A DNA stretch of 64,000 nt from Mya arenaria (Eukaryota > Mollusca > Bivalvia > Myida > Myidae), in NCBI RefSeq assembly GCF_026914265.1, contig NC_069134.1, forward strand, positions 12,691,758-12,755,757. The letters are read 5' to 3'. This document shows positions 34,691 through 47,000 of this stretch, piece by piece (position 1 is the first letter of the stretch; each line of letters starts with the position of its first letter). Below the pieces are notes generated by a model. It made no database searches. It worked only from the letters and a program-made list of their open reading frames with translations, and had not been told where the DNA came from. Both the position numbers and the translations under genes were made by a program.

Positions 34691-34933
34691 GGCCCCAATT
34701 TCTCGAAACTTATTAAGCTTAATAGGCTTAAATTTGAATTAGACAAAGAAATACTTAAAAGTGATTTTGATTAATAAAATATGGTAAATTGTGATAACCA
34801 TAACAGAAATTCCTATTTTAAGTCTAATAACTCTTATTGAAGTTGATATTACGTGAATTAAAGGCAAAGGAAAATAGTGAGATTAGCTTAATCCTGTTAT
34901 AAGGGACTTACGAAGTTTCGAGAAACTGTGGCC
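34691..34933. mobile_element. MITE with GGCC...TTTCTCGAAACTT inverted ends
   Basis: Left end GGCCCCAATTTCTCGAAACTT and the inverse of the right end GGCCACAGTTTCTCGAAACTT match except at three positions over 21 bases. The interior is AT-rich with no coding capacity. A clean target duplication is not evident. It lies about 140 bases upstream of the WDR70 start codon, so it may overlap that gene's promoter or 5' UTR. Confidence 0.7.
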
Positions 34934-35074
34934 TAATGAATATCAATTAGATTTGATATATTTGAATGTAAAAATGAAGTTATGATTTATACACTACATT
35001 TGGGTTCTTTCTTTTCAGTATTATCCCTATGGACATTGTGGTGATAAAGTAGCCTACATTGAACAGAAAGCAAT

Positions 35075-38000
35075 ATGGCTGACAAAGATGGTATCAAGAA
35101 TTTTCCATCGTTAAAAATCTGATTAGACAAATAACAAAAATTGTTAAATGACATTGAGTATGGCATATCACTTTACTATGACAATACAGTTAGAGTGGTC
35201 TCATGGTATAGGTGTCTGCCTACCGCCAAAGAGGTCATTGATTCCAGCTCCACAATGGTACTTTGTAGTATAAACAAACTCACTGTGATGATATCAATTT
35301 CTTTAGAAGTAATTATGAATACTTTTTACATGACTTATATAATTTTAATTTTAGTTCAATATATAGATGGTTCAAAAGCTTATAACATTAAGACAGTGTA
35401 TTGTTTGTCTTTGTTTGACCGTATACATTTGTTACGTAGGTACAAAGAAAGCTCGGCAGTTTGATTTCATGTCCATGTTTGAGGAAGCCAGACAAACAGC
35501 TATTGAGAGAACTACAACCTCAGATCTGTCCAAAGGCAAGATGATGTTTTAGAACTGTCCTAGTTGTATAGCCATTAGCCAATAAGGTGGTAGAGAAATA
35601 AATTTGGATAATCACTGTATTATATATGGCCTAAGCCAGAATGTGTTCTTTTTATTTCAATATAAGCTTAAAACTACTGTTTTTTGCGGAGCACACATAA
35701 TTGGCTCCAATTTTCGAATAAGAACAGTTTCTTACTTTTCCAGGCATTGAGGTCTGCGTCAGCATCTGGTTATTGATTTTTGCGAGTTGAGACTTTACGT
35801 TAAATCTCTTAAAATGTTTATTTAATTGGCACGATACTTCACACAATTATCCAGGGCCGTTAGATAATTGAGTAATGGCTCTTTAACAATCTTGAATACA
35901 AATCATTGCCCCTGATTGACTTAAAAAGTTCGTTCACTTTAAGACTTTTGGTCATATCTCAATTTCATTATTCATTCATTCATTTGACAAGCTTTAAGTG
36001 TTCAGGGTATACCTGAGTGTGTGTGTTTTTTTTGGCAAATTGGGACACTGACATTTCTTGTAAATGCAGTTGACATACAGCTTAAAGTAAATGTTCAGGG
36101 CCATCTGACAAAATTAATAGCTGTACATTATCTGTTTTACAAGTTATAGCCCCTTATTGACATTGATAGTTTTTTGCTGTTTTTTTTAGCAAATTAAATG
36201 TTTTCTGAAAAAAAGACAATTAAGTTATTTATAGCTGTATGATCCTCAATTCAAGTTATGAACCCTGTTTTGACATGCACATTTTTAACAATTATGCATT
36301 GTAATAAGAAAGCAGCCTGTATTCAAGCTAGCTGTCTTGTGCCCGCTATTGATCTTTTTGCAGTGCAAAACAAAATCAAGAAATGTCTGTTGAAGTGACA
36401 CAATGCAAATTGTACACATATTGATGCTTTGAGGGTGTAAAGACTTGCCTCTTCCCACTTCCAAGCGATACGTTCAGGAAAATACAAATGGTAGTGCAGT
36501 CAGTGACTTTGAAGTGAAGTTGAGTGACTGGCTGAAGATATTTCCAATTGTTTTGACATACACTTGGGGCAGAGTGAAAGCCACGATCTTTTAGTGCTTC
36601 AATAAGTTGAAATGCTAAGACCGCTAAGTTCATTTACTAACAGTAGTAAGAGTAGATTAACTAAAGAGACTGGAAATTAATAAACTAGTACATCAAACAC
36701 TTGATCAGCTTTTAGATGGGCACAAAGTTTATTTTGAAAAAAAATTAAGTTTAGAAATATGCTGTTCTCTTATTTTGTACTGAGGGCTATTCCAGTAAAA
36801 CAGTAAAACATATAACCCGGGGGGGGGGGGATTTATTTAAATAGTATATTGATTGGTGTCTTTTATTGCCAATTTGGACCCCAAAAGGGTAAATTTGCTT
36901 CTGTAGGGGGGTGGCATAATTTAAAAGTGCCTTGCTACAGTTACATGTTTAAATGAATTAGCCTTGAAAAAATCATGAAGTTTTAGAGATTAAATTGATA
37001 TACTCTTATATGAGTCAGTGCTATCAAAGTAATGATTCTGTGTTATTTGTAGATATTGATGGAGCAGATGCTGAAGAGACAGTAGCAAGAATTAACAAAC
37101 AAACCAAGGCTCTTGGGTTGAGTGTTGGGAAAGAAGGTGCACAGAAGGCTCAGAAGAAAACAACAGATCACAGTTCGAGTGGATCAGACTCGTCAGACTC
37201 AGGTCTGGTTATGGTTACAGAATCAACAGAGTAATCATATATTAGGGTTCTCCTCTGCCATGCGGTAAAGTTAAAATTTTCTTTTCATGTCTATTAATGA
37301 TCTGGTAAGTATAATTCATAAGGAAATATTTGTTTAAAGAAACTTCGTTATTGTGAAACTACATATTGCACTACATGTAGCAGTTCCAATATACCTCTAT
37401 AAAACTTTCATCGTCATCTATATTGTGTCACATGGAGAATACAATTGTATAATGTTTAACACTTGTGAGTTGTGAGTATTATGTATTTATGGAATGCACT
37501 ATCTAAAGAGTGGGTTCTAGAAATATAGGGAAAGCTCATTATTATTGAATTCTTGATGCTTGTATGAGTAACTATCATGATGATGGGCAAATACATGTGG
37601 GTTCCCTTTTTAACATTAATGGCAGTATATTTATATAATCATCAAATAAATGTGATTTTAAAAAATAAAGTAGTTTCAAGTATTAAAGTAAGAAATGAGC
37701 CCACTCAAAAAGTGGACTCCATATCCAACCAACCAGTACCTATGTACCGTCATGTTTTTAACCAGCTATTATTTTTATTTTTATTGACTTCTTATGTTAT
37801 AGATGATGAAATGATAGGGCCTCCAGTGCCCAAACCAGCATCTGCAGCAGCCAGTGATGATGAAGATATTGGACCACCCCTCCCTCCCGAGATGAAGAGC
37901 TCCGGATATAGGGAGGCAACTGATGATGATGAAGGCAGTGGGGAGGAGGAGGAGGAGGTTTGTTATATGTGTGGATTTCATCAATGTTTTTTTGTATTAC

Positions 38001-41000
38001 ATTGAATTGCTGGATAATGACATGTCACTGGATTTATATCAGTTTAACTTTGATAGCAAGATAGTGATTCAATACAGGACAATAATTTTTTATGTGATTC
38101 AGGCGTCCCTTCCCTGATACAATTAACATTTAGTTTGTCGAATATAATCACAGAACTGTAAATTTTTAAAGGTTTATTCAAAGCTTTCCTTGCTAATTAT
38201 TTTGTTGTAAAATAATACCTATACATATGTATATAAGCCATTCGAAATTTATATCTTTAGTTTATTTAAGATGTCACATAAGTGTAAGATCTTGCTTCTC
38301 CATTGTAATCTGTACATCTATATTTCAAAATGGTAAATATTTGATTTCAGTCACTGCTGAGTAAAATACCCTCAAGTCTCAACATTACCTTAGAACATGG
38401 GAAGAAAACAGTAAGCTATACACACTTGGCTTGGTAAGAGTTTAACACCAGAGTGAGCCTCAGTTGTCAAGATGTTGACATAATTTTTTTATTATTTAGC
38501 TTATAACATGTTTGTCAGAAGTGTGCCTATAATAATGATTCCTAAAACAACTTTGATAAGGGAAGGCAGACTTGGGTGTCAGAGAGAATAATTAGGATTT
38601 GTTCTCCAAAGATTCTGGAAAAAGAGTTTTATTTTAGTCCGCTTGACCATTAGAAAATCAAGGAAGGCTATTACAATTGCCCTTGCATTGCTGTTGCGGC
38701 TTGGTTAAAGTTTGCATGCTCTATTCTATCATGCACATCGCTCAGTTATGATCAAGGCACTTCAAACCTCATCGCTGTTTTCAAGGATTGCAAAGAACTA
38801 GGTCATACATGTACAACATACATTATGTATAGTTATTCTTTTGTCAAATTAAGAATTAAATGAAAATATGCCTTGGTTGACTATTTAAAGCTAATATGAT
38901 TAAATATGAAAAACCCATTAACGCTGTTCAAAAATGGTCAACAAACTATTTTAAAGACAGCTGTTGTTCAATAAAACTATGAGAATATGAAATGTTTCCC
39001 CCTGCTATGCAGGTATCAGCGCTGGCGCTGGACCCTTCTGGTGCTCGTCTGGTGACAGGAGGCAATGACTATGACGTTAAACTGTTTGACTTTGCTGGAA
39101 TGGACTCAACACTTAAACCCTTCAGGTCACTTAGACCATGTGAATGGTAGGTATATACATGAGTCTAAATGTATTGTAAAAGAGTTGAACAACTAAGGGC
39201 AGGAGACACAAAGCAAAACCCCATTTGCATACGAAGGTTATGAGAAATTCAAATGATTTCTTTTTTCAGACTCAAATACTGAACGAGATCAAAAGAAAGA
39301 ACTTTCTGTTAAGACATCAGCAAGAAAGATTGGGTTATTTTTAGCTCGACTATTCGAAGAATAAGGAGAGCTATCCTAGTCGGCCTAACCACTTATGTTA
39401 AAGATTTTGTAAAAGTTTTTGTACCACCTCAAATATTTTCAAAGTCCATTGACATATGGCTTTGAAACTTTGCACACTTGTTCACCATCATGCCATTAAC
39501 CTGTACACAGGAGGAGGTAACTTTATCAAGCATTTTAACAAAATGATGCCCCTTTTTCGACTTAGAATTTACGTTAAAGTTTGCGTACCACCTCAAATAT
39601 TTTCAAAGTCCATTGACATCTGACTTTAAACTTAGCAGGCTTGTTCACCATCATGCCCCCAACCTGTACACAGGAGGAGGTAACTCTATCAAGCATTTTG
39701 ACAAAATTATGCCCCTTTTTCGACTTAGAATTTACGTTAAAGTTTGCGTACTACCTCAAATATTTTCAAAGTCCATTGACATATGGCCTTGAAACTTAGC
39801 AGGCTTGTTAACCATCATGCCTCCAACCTGTTCACAGGAGGAGGTAACTCTATCACGCATTTTGACAAAATTATGCCCCTTTTACGACTTAGAATTTACG
39901 TCAAAGTTTGCATACCAAAAATATTTTCAAATTAAATTTATGTAATTTTCTCAGCACATCATGTTTTGCATTGAAATCTTATTTAACAGTGATCCATGCA
40001 TGTTTCGCCAAAACTTTTCAATCCATACACCGAAAAGCGGCGGAATAGTCGAGCGCTCTGTCTCAGTGACAGCTCTTGTTTATTTTAATCTAACAAACAT
40101 GTGAAGTCTGTTAGTCTGTGTCCTCATATTTTTTTTTAATATCATAATATTACATGGTGTCTGGATAACATATTGCTAGGGACATTACATCAAAATGACA
40201 TTTAATGAGGCACATATAATACTGTACCATCACAATATTAATTTAGCTATAACATATGTGTGACAATCAAATTATGTATCAGTGGTACAAATCCAACATG
40301 TGATTGTCTCTGTGTCGAAAAACTTGTTAAGCATAATTTTTCAGTCACCCAATCAAACAGCTCCAGTACAGCAGTACAGGTGACATGATTCTGGTGGTCG
40401 CCGGCAACTCCCAGGCAAAGGTTCTAGACCGTGATGGCCATGAAAAGTTTGAGTGTAAGAAAGGGGACCAGTACCTAGCTGACATGGCACAGACCAAGGT
40501 AGGTGTCCTGTAGATCAATGTTTTAAGTTGAATTAAGGTCATTTAAAAAAAAAGATGTTAGTGCAACTGATATTTGTTATTCAGACAGATTACAATCTTC
40601 ACTTACAGCCAATGAAAAGACCTATCAGCCTTCAATAAAAAACAACAACACTTAATCGTTAAAATTGTAATTTTACAACTTAACAGACATGACATCATAA
40701 TTTGGTTACCCATCTGCTGACAAAAGGTTACAATCTAAGATAATTAGAACATATTATGTAAAATCTTTTTGACTTAAAGGGATCACTTGCTTCATCCTTC
40801 TGAATCATTAAGATTTTACATAATATGTTCTATTAACTATGATATTGCTACTGTTATTTAAAGAGGTAATCAATCTGTAGTGTATCAGTACTTGTCAATT
40901 GATCTTCTTCTTTTGTATACTTCTTGGGAAAGGTTATAGAGAAAACTGCTTTTTACAGGGACATGCTGCAATGCTGAACTCTGGTTGTTTTAATCCAAAA

Positions 41001-44000
41001 GTGAAAGCAGAGTTCATGACTTGTTCAAATGATGGGTAAGTATTAACCTTTTCAATGACATGTGCAGTGAATAGACTTATTATTGAGTATGGTCATGATG
41101 TAGCAGATGAAGTAACTAGCAGAATATGTCTGTTACTTTCAATGATCCTTTAAAGGATTGTTAGGCTTGAAACTTATGTATAAGACAATTACAACTATAT
41201 CTCTAACACTCTAGACAAGAGTTCAGAAGTGTTTGATTTTATTTTTTTTATCCAAGCTGAATCTCTTAATGTACATTTTCCATGCATGTTCATGTGGATG
41301 AAACAAGTCTGTTAGTTCTGACTCAACAAACTGCCCATATATTCACAGTTGGTTGCCTCCTGGTATGCTCGCAGTATTTTTGGAAACAGTTTATGCTATC
41401 CATGTCAAGCTTTGTAACTTGAGTTATTCCCCTTTATCTTATGATGAAAATAGATGGGTGTTATCATTCTCTCGTATTGCTGTTGCATTTGATATTGTGA
41501 TAAACATAGAGGTGTCATGATTCCAGAACTGTGCGACTGTGGGACGTTAATGACGAGGGTAAGAAGCAGCGTCACGTGATCAAGCCTCGGTCGCAGCAGG
41601 GTCGAAGGGTTGTACCAACCACCTGTGCATACAGTCACGATGGTCGCTGGGTTGTAGCTGCATGTCAGGATGGTTCCCTGCAATTGTGGGATCATAACAG
41701 GCCCTTTGTAAGATGCTGTCTTGGTACTTTCCTTGATATTGTTATATAGTTGGCAACTTGAAAATAATATCACGATTCAGTTTGGTAGTTTGGCTTTTTG
41801 TGGCTGTAATTGAGAACAATACATAAGCCTGGTATAGAGTTTATTGCTAGAGATGAAAACATTTGCATGTGACATGATAAGACACTGGTTAATGAAATAT
41901 CACATAAAATGAAGATGTGGATACAGAGTTGAATAAATGAATAGTTTGCACACATTTCAGCAAACTTAATAAAATGTTTTTAATTGATCACAGTATATCG
42001 AAACTCATTTGATAATCACACACTTTTTTGCTGTTTTTATATAATTTACTGTTCAGCGCATGGGTCACACAGCTAACAAAATACAATGTCAAAGGTGCTA
42101 GATGTTAATGTACATATTTTTAAATGTTTCTGTATGAACCAATTCAGTCGTGCACCACAGCTTGTCATTAATATTGGAGTCACAATTTGTACATTGGTCA
42201 GTCAGTTGGTCCGTCTGCTGGTCTAAGTTTGTGGAGCGAACTTTTCCCAAAGTTTAAGAGTTATCAGATGATACTTGGTAAACATTACAACTATGATGCA
42301 TAGTATTGAATGAGGAGTTTTTGGAGTCTGATTATTGGTACACATTTTTGCCGTGATAGGTAGAAGTGACAAGTGTCCATTTCTTTTCCCATGGCTAACC
42401 CCGGCCAACTTCCTTTGGGTAATGTTTGAGTTATGTGCTCAGTTTAACTCTGGCTTACTTTTCTTGATATAATCTTGAAACATCTTTGATGATTTTTCTT
42501 TCAATACTTGTCCTATTCAATCAGTAACAAGGCAAGGCAGCATGCAGGGGTAGTCATCACTTCTGTGATACAACTAGTTTCAAAATGATCCAATGAAATT
42601 CTGATTTCAAAGCAAGGATTGAATCTAACTATCTAACTATAGCATGTTCGCTAAAGATCTCGATGTAGTGGTTTGAAGTTTCCTTATTCTGTGAAAAAAT
42701 AGAGTTTGATACGTGTTTTGATCTGTGAAATGGCTGGAAACTGGTTTTTACAGATGACAAAAGTTCAAGCACAGTATAGAAATTTAAGTATTTCACTGAC
42801 TTCGCATAGAATGGCATAATTATTAAGCACAGACATTTCTACATAGTCTCTCAACATCTTTGTGATAATTTAGTATCATTTGAGAACAAATGTGCAGGAT
42901 AATAGCAATGGACTGGTTGCAAATTCAGGTCGTGCCCATGAACCCATAGTACATGAGACAATTAAGAACCTATGTATAAAGTTCTGACAAACATTTATTT
43001 GTATCACACAAATGAATTCATGATTCTATAGAATAATGTATATAAAAGTAACTAGTAATGCTTGATTTAGATATTTCACTATATGACATATAAGTACATT
43101 TTTTTATTCTCTCCATACATGTACCTTCATTTTTAAAGGTATACTGTAAGTTCATATTCTGCAACATTATGTTCATATTCTTTGTTATTGTGCAACCTTA
43201 GAACAATACATGAGTCCAGTAATTATTTTGTCTAAAAGTATGAATAGTTTATCTGATCCTACATTGCTTCATTTTGACCAGGTGAATGTGTCCATGTTGT
43301 TGAGAACGGCGCACATGAATGGCAGTGATACAACCTCTCTGTGCTTCTCCTATGATGGCAGGGTGCTTGCTTCAAGGGGAGGTAATGATTGTTATAAGTA
43401 TTAGCTTATATGGTATTTGTTTTGCAGTGAGATGGTATGAGTCAGGCAAACTCCATCTGTAAGGAGTCTGGATGTATAGAAACTCAGGATTACAATGAAC
43501 ACATTTTCTGGGCCTGATTTCATTCATTCTATATCTAATGTCAAAGTTAATGGTTATAAACCAACTGTGGTTATAATGAATATATAATGAACACTCTTTT
43601 CATACCCAATGGTGAAAACATAAGCAGTTGTCTATTGACCAGTAGATGACCCCTATTCATTTTAAGGTCATCAGGTCAAAGGTCAAGGTCACATTGCCTT
43701 AGAGGTGGAAAGCTTGTCTTAGTGATATGAAGGATGGGCATGACCAGTAGATGACCCCTATCAATTTTTAGTTCATCAGGTTAAAAGTCAAGGTCACAGT
43801 GACATTGTTTGTGAAAAGCTTGTCCGAGTGATAACTTGACAATACCTGCACCCATGGCCCTCAAACTTGACATGGAGGATGGAAGTGACCATTAAATAAA
43901 CCCTATTGATTAGGGATCATTAGGTCAAAAGGTTCATAATGACCCTGAATGCAAAGATCTTGTCCGAGTGATAACATGACAATGCCTGCATTGACGGTCC

Positions 44001-47000
44001 TCATACTTGAGGTGGAGGTTAGGCATGACCAGTAGATGACCCCTTTTGATTTTGTGGTCATCAGGTCAAATCAGCTGGCATGCATATTTTATTCAATTGT
44101 CCAAATATTCCTGACAACATGGTGCTCAGGGGACCATAATGTTTGACAAACATCTCTTGTCCTTCAGGTGATGACACTGTGAAGCTATGGGACATTAGAA
44201 GCCTGAAAAAACCATTGGCAGTAAGGGAGAACTTGCCAAACTACTTCCCAAAGTATGTGTTTGTTTTATTCATGTTTGATTGTTTGATTAAATAATGTCT
44301 GATCAGGTGCAATAAAGGTTAAGTTTAAAAACCCCAATTTGAACCGCAATAAGTGCATGACATGTTATTTAACAAATTTATACCCCAATGGGCAGGTTGG
44401 TTAAATTAGGGCCAATTAGATGCATGATTGTTGTTCTCCAAGGCAAGGAAATATACCTAAATATTTAAGTTGACAGCAATCTTTCTTTTCAGATTTAATA
44501 TATGTTTAATAAATCAACTCTAATGACAAGTATTTAATATTGTTGACAAAAGTAACATTTAACTTCTTTTGATTTTGTTATTAATTTTCAAGAACTGTTT
44601 AACCTCTGTCCCTTCTCTAAAATTGTTTATTAGCGAAAACAATGAGGTCAATTAAAAATATTTACATTGCCTTAGTCCTCCCTTAATATGAAATTGTAAC
44701 ATAGAACATCTGAAAATGACAAGCACAGGGGCCACATAGGACTTCAGGACTAACCATACCTGCAAGCAAATTAAGTGTATTAATAAAATAAACAACATAT
44801 ATATTTCACTGAGAAATGTACCTGATTACAGTACGGATGTCCTGTTTAGCCCGGATGACAGACTGGTACTGACGGGGCTGTCAGTGAAGAAGAATGAAGG
44901 CAAGGGCAAGCTACTCTTCATGGACCGAGAGTCACTGGGCACACTGACTGAATTGGAGGTTTCTGACTTGGTAGGTTTCATTGACATTTGCTAGCTTTAT
45001 ATATACAAAATTTAAATGTTTAAACGAAAATGTAAATTAGGTTGTCCAGTGTGTTAAAAAAACTGAATATCTTTACAAACTAAATTCATTACAAAAAATT
45101 CCTTTATTTTGGTTGTTAAAATCTGATGAAGATATAGAAACTTTAATATCTGTTGCTGGAAACAGCCATTTAAAGTGGCACTGACATTTGACTTTGCTTT
45201 TGTTGGTAGGTGAGATTTTATCATTTAATATACATTATATGTATAGATACATGATTAATATTTATGATGAACAGAAGTTGGTAAAAATCGCAAATAGATT
45301 TTCAGTGTGTCACAGAATGAAGCAAAAAAGATGGAGAAATGTCTGTTTGATAGTGTTGTCTGTTTCATAGTGTTTCAGAGTGTTGTCTGTTTCAGAATGT
45401 TGTACAATGTTGAGTAATGTATATTTCAGAGTGTTGTAAGATGTATCTGGCATCCTAGGCTGAACCAGTTTGTGGTTGGGTGTGGGGATGGGAAGGCTCA
45501 ACTCTACTATGACGAACACAAGTCACACAGGTACACAGATAGATTTGTTTTCTGTAAATGGGTATTTTTACTGAATACAGGAATACAACAGCATACAACA
45601 CCATGCAGACACATCATTATAAATGTATATTGAGTAAAAGAGAGTAATACTGTATAGATATAATTTTAATACCCTGACTTGGCATACTAATACATGTACC
45701 ACAAATTGGAACTTTCATTCCCTTATTTCAGTATGGCCTGACTAAATGTTGTAGACAATTGATAATTGTCGGATAATTTGGAGGTGAAATGTCAATGTGA
45801 ATTTTAATATGTATGAAGCTCATGTAAGTGATTATATATAATGTATATATTTCAGAGGAGCAAAGTTATGTGTGGCAAAGAAACCTTCCAAGACAAAACA
45901 AATGGAAATTGTAGCCCACAGGCAAATCATTACACGTAAGTTATAGCTATGAATTTAAATGATGTTTTTAAGTTTGAATTATACACAAGCTGCAAGTAGG
46001 AAAATGTTGTCCATCACATTTATATTAAGAACATTTAATTCACAATATTTTCCCCAAATAATAATAATGTATTGAATAAATCAATCTTTTATAGTCAAAG
46101 ACATCATCTTTTGTAAACAAACAACTTCCATTTGATTGTTTAAGTAAGATGTCATTTTGACATACAACAATACAGTTTTTCATTTTCATTTTTCAAGATT
46201 GAATGTATTGTATGTACTTTCTGTTTCCTCACCAAATCTATGGTACTTTTTTATCCAACCTTTGCTCGGTGTATTCCAGCATATGCTCTGCCAATGTTCC
46301 GTCAGCAGCGTGAGTCTAGCACAAAAAAGCAGGATGAGAGAGCTAGGAAAGACCCGGTGCTATCTCGCAGGCCAGACCTCCCTGTATATGGACCAGGTAC
46401 AGACTTAAAGTGAATATAATAACCTGCTGGAAGCTTCCTGCAGAAATTCTGATAGTTATATTTTGAACATCAGTCTTCCCTTTGAAGGAAATTGACACAA
46501 GTCTTATCTTCCATCAGACTAAAAACAGAACTACAAATGTAGAAAGCGATACCGGGGATCAATTTTTCAAACAATCTTATCTGTTTTAGCTGCTGTTATA
46601 GCTGCTAATCATTTTAAAATGAGATGAAGATAATCACAGTATATTTCAGCTGTTATAGTCACTATTTGATGTTTAAAAGAGAATTTCACATTTTTAAGAC
46701 TTAAAGAACAGATTATCTATAAAATCAGAATGAAATAAAAACCTCAGCTAGGTCTTTTAAAGGACCTTAAACCATAATACTAGTAGCATGTTTGATTGTT
46801 CAAGAAATTTAATCCCTGATAATATCAGTAATAACAATTTTATTTTACTACTACCAGGCTCGGGTGGTCGCCTGGCCACGAAGGGTGGCACACTGTCACA
46901 GTATGTTGTGCAAACCCTCGTTATGCAGAAAGAAGATCAGTATGAAGATAATCCAAGGGAGGCAATCCTAAGACATGCCAAATTTGCGGAGGAAAACCCC

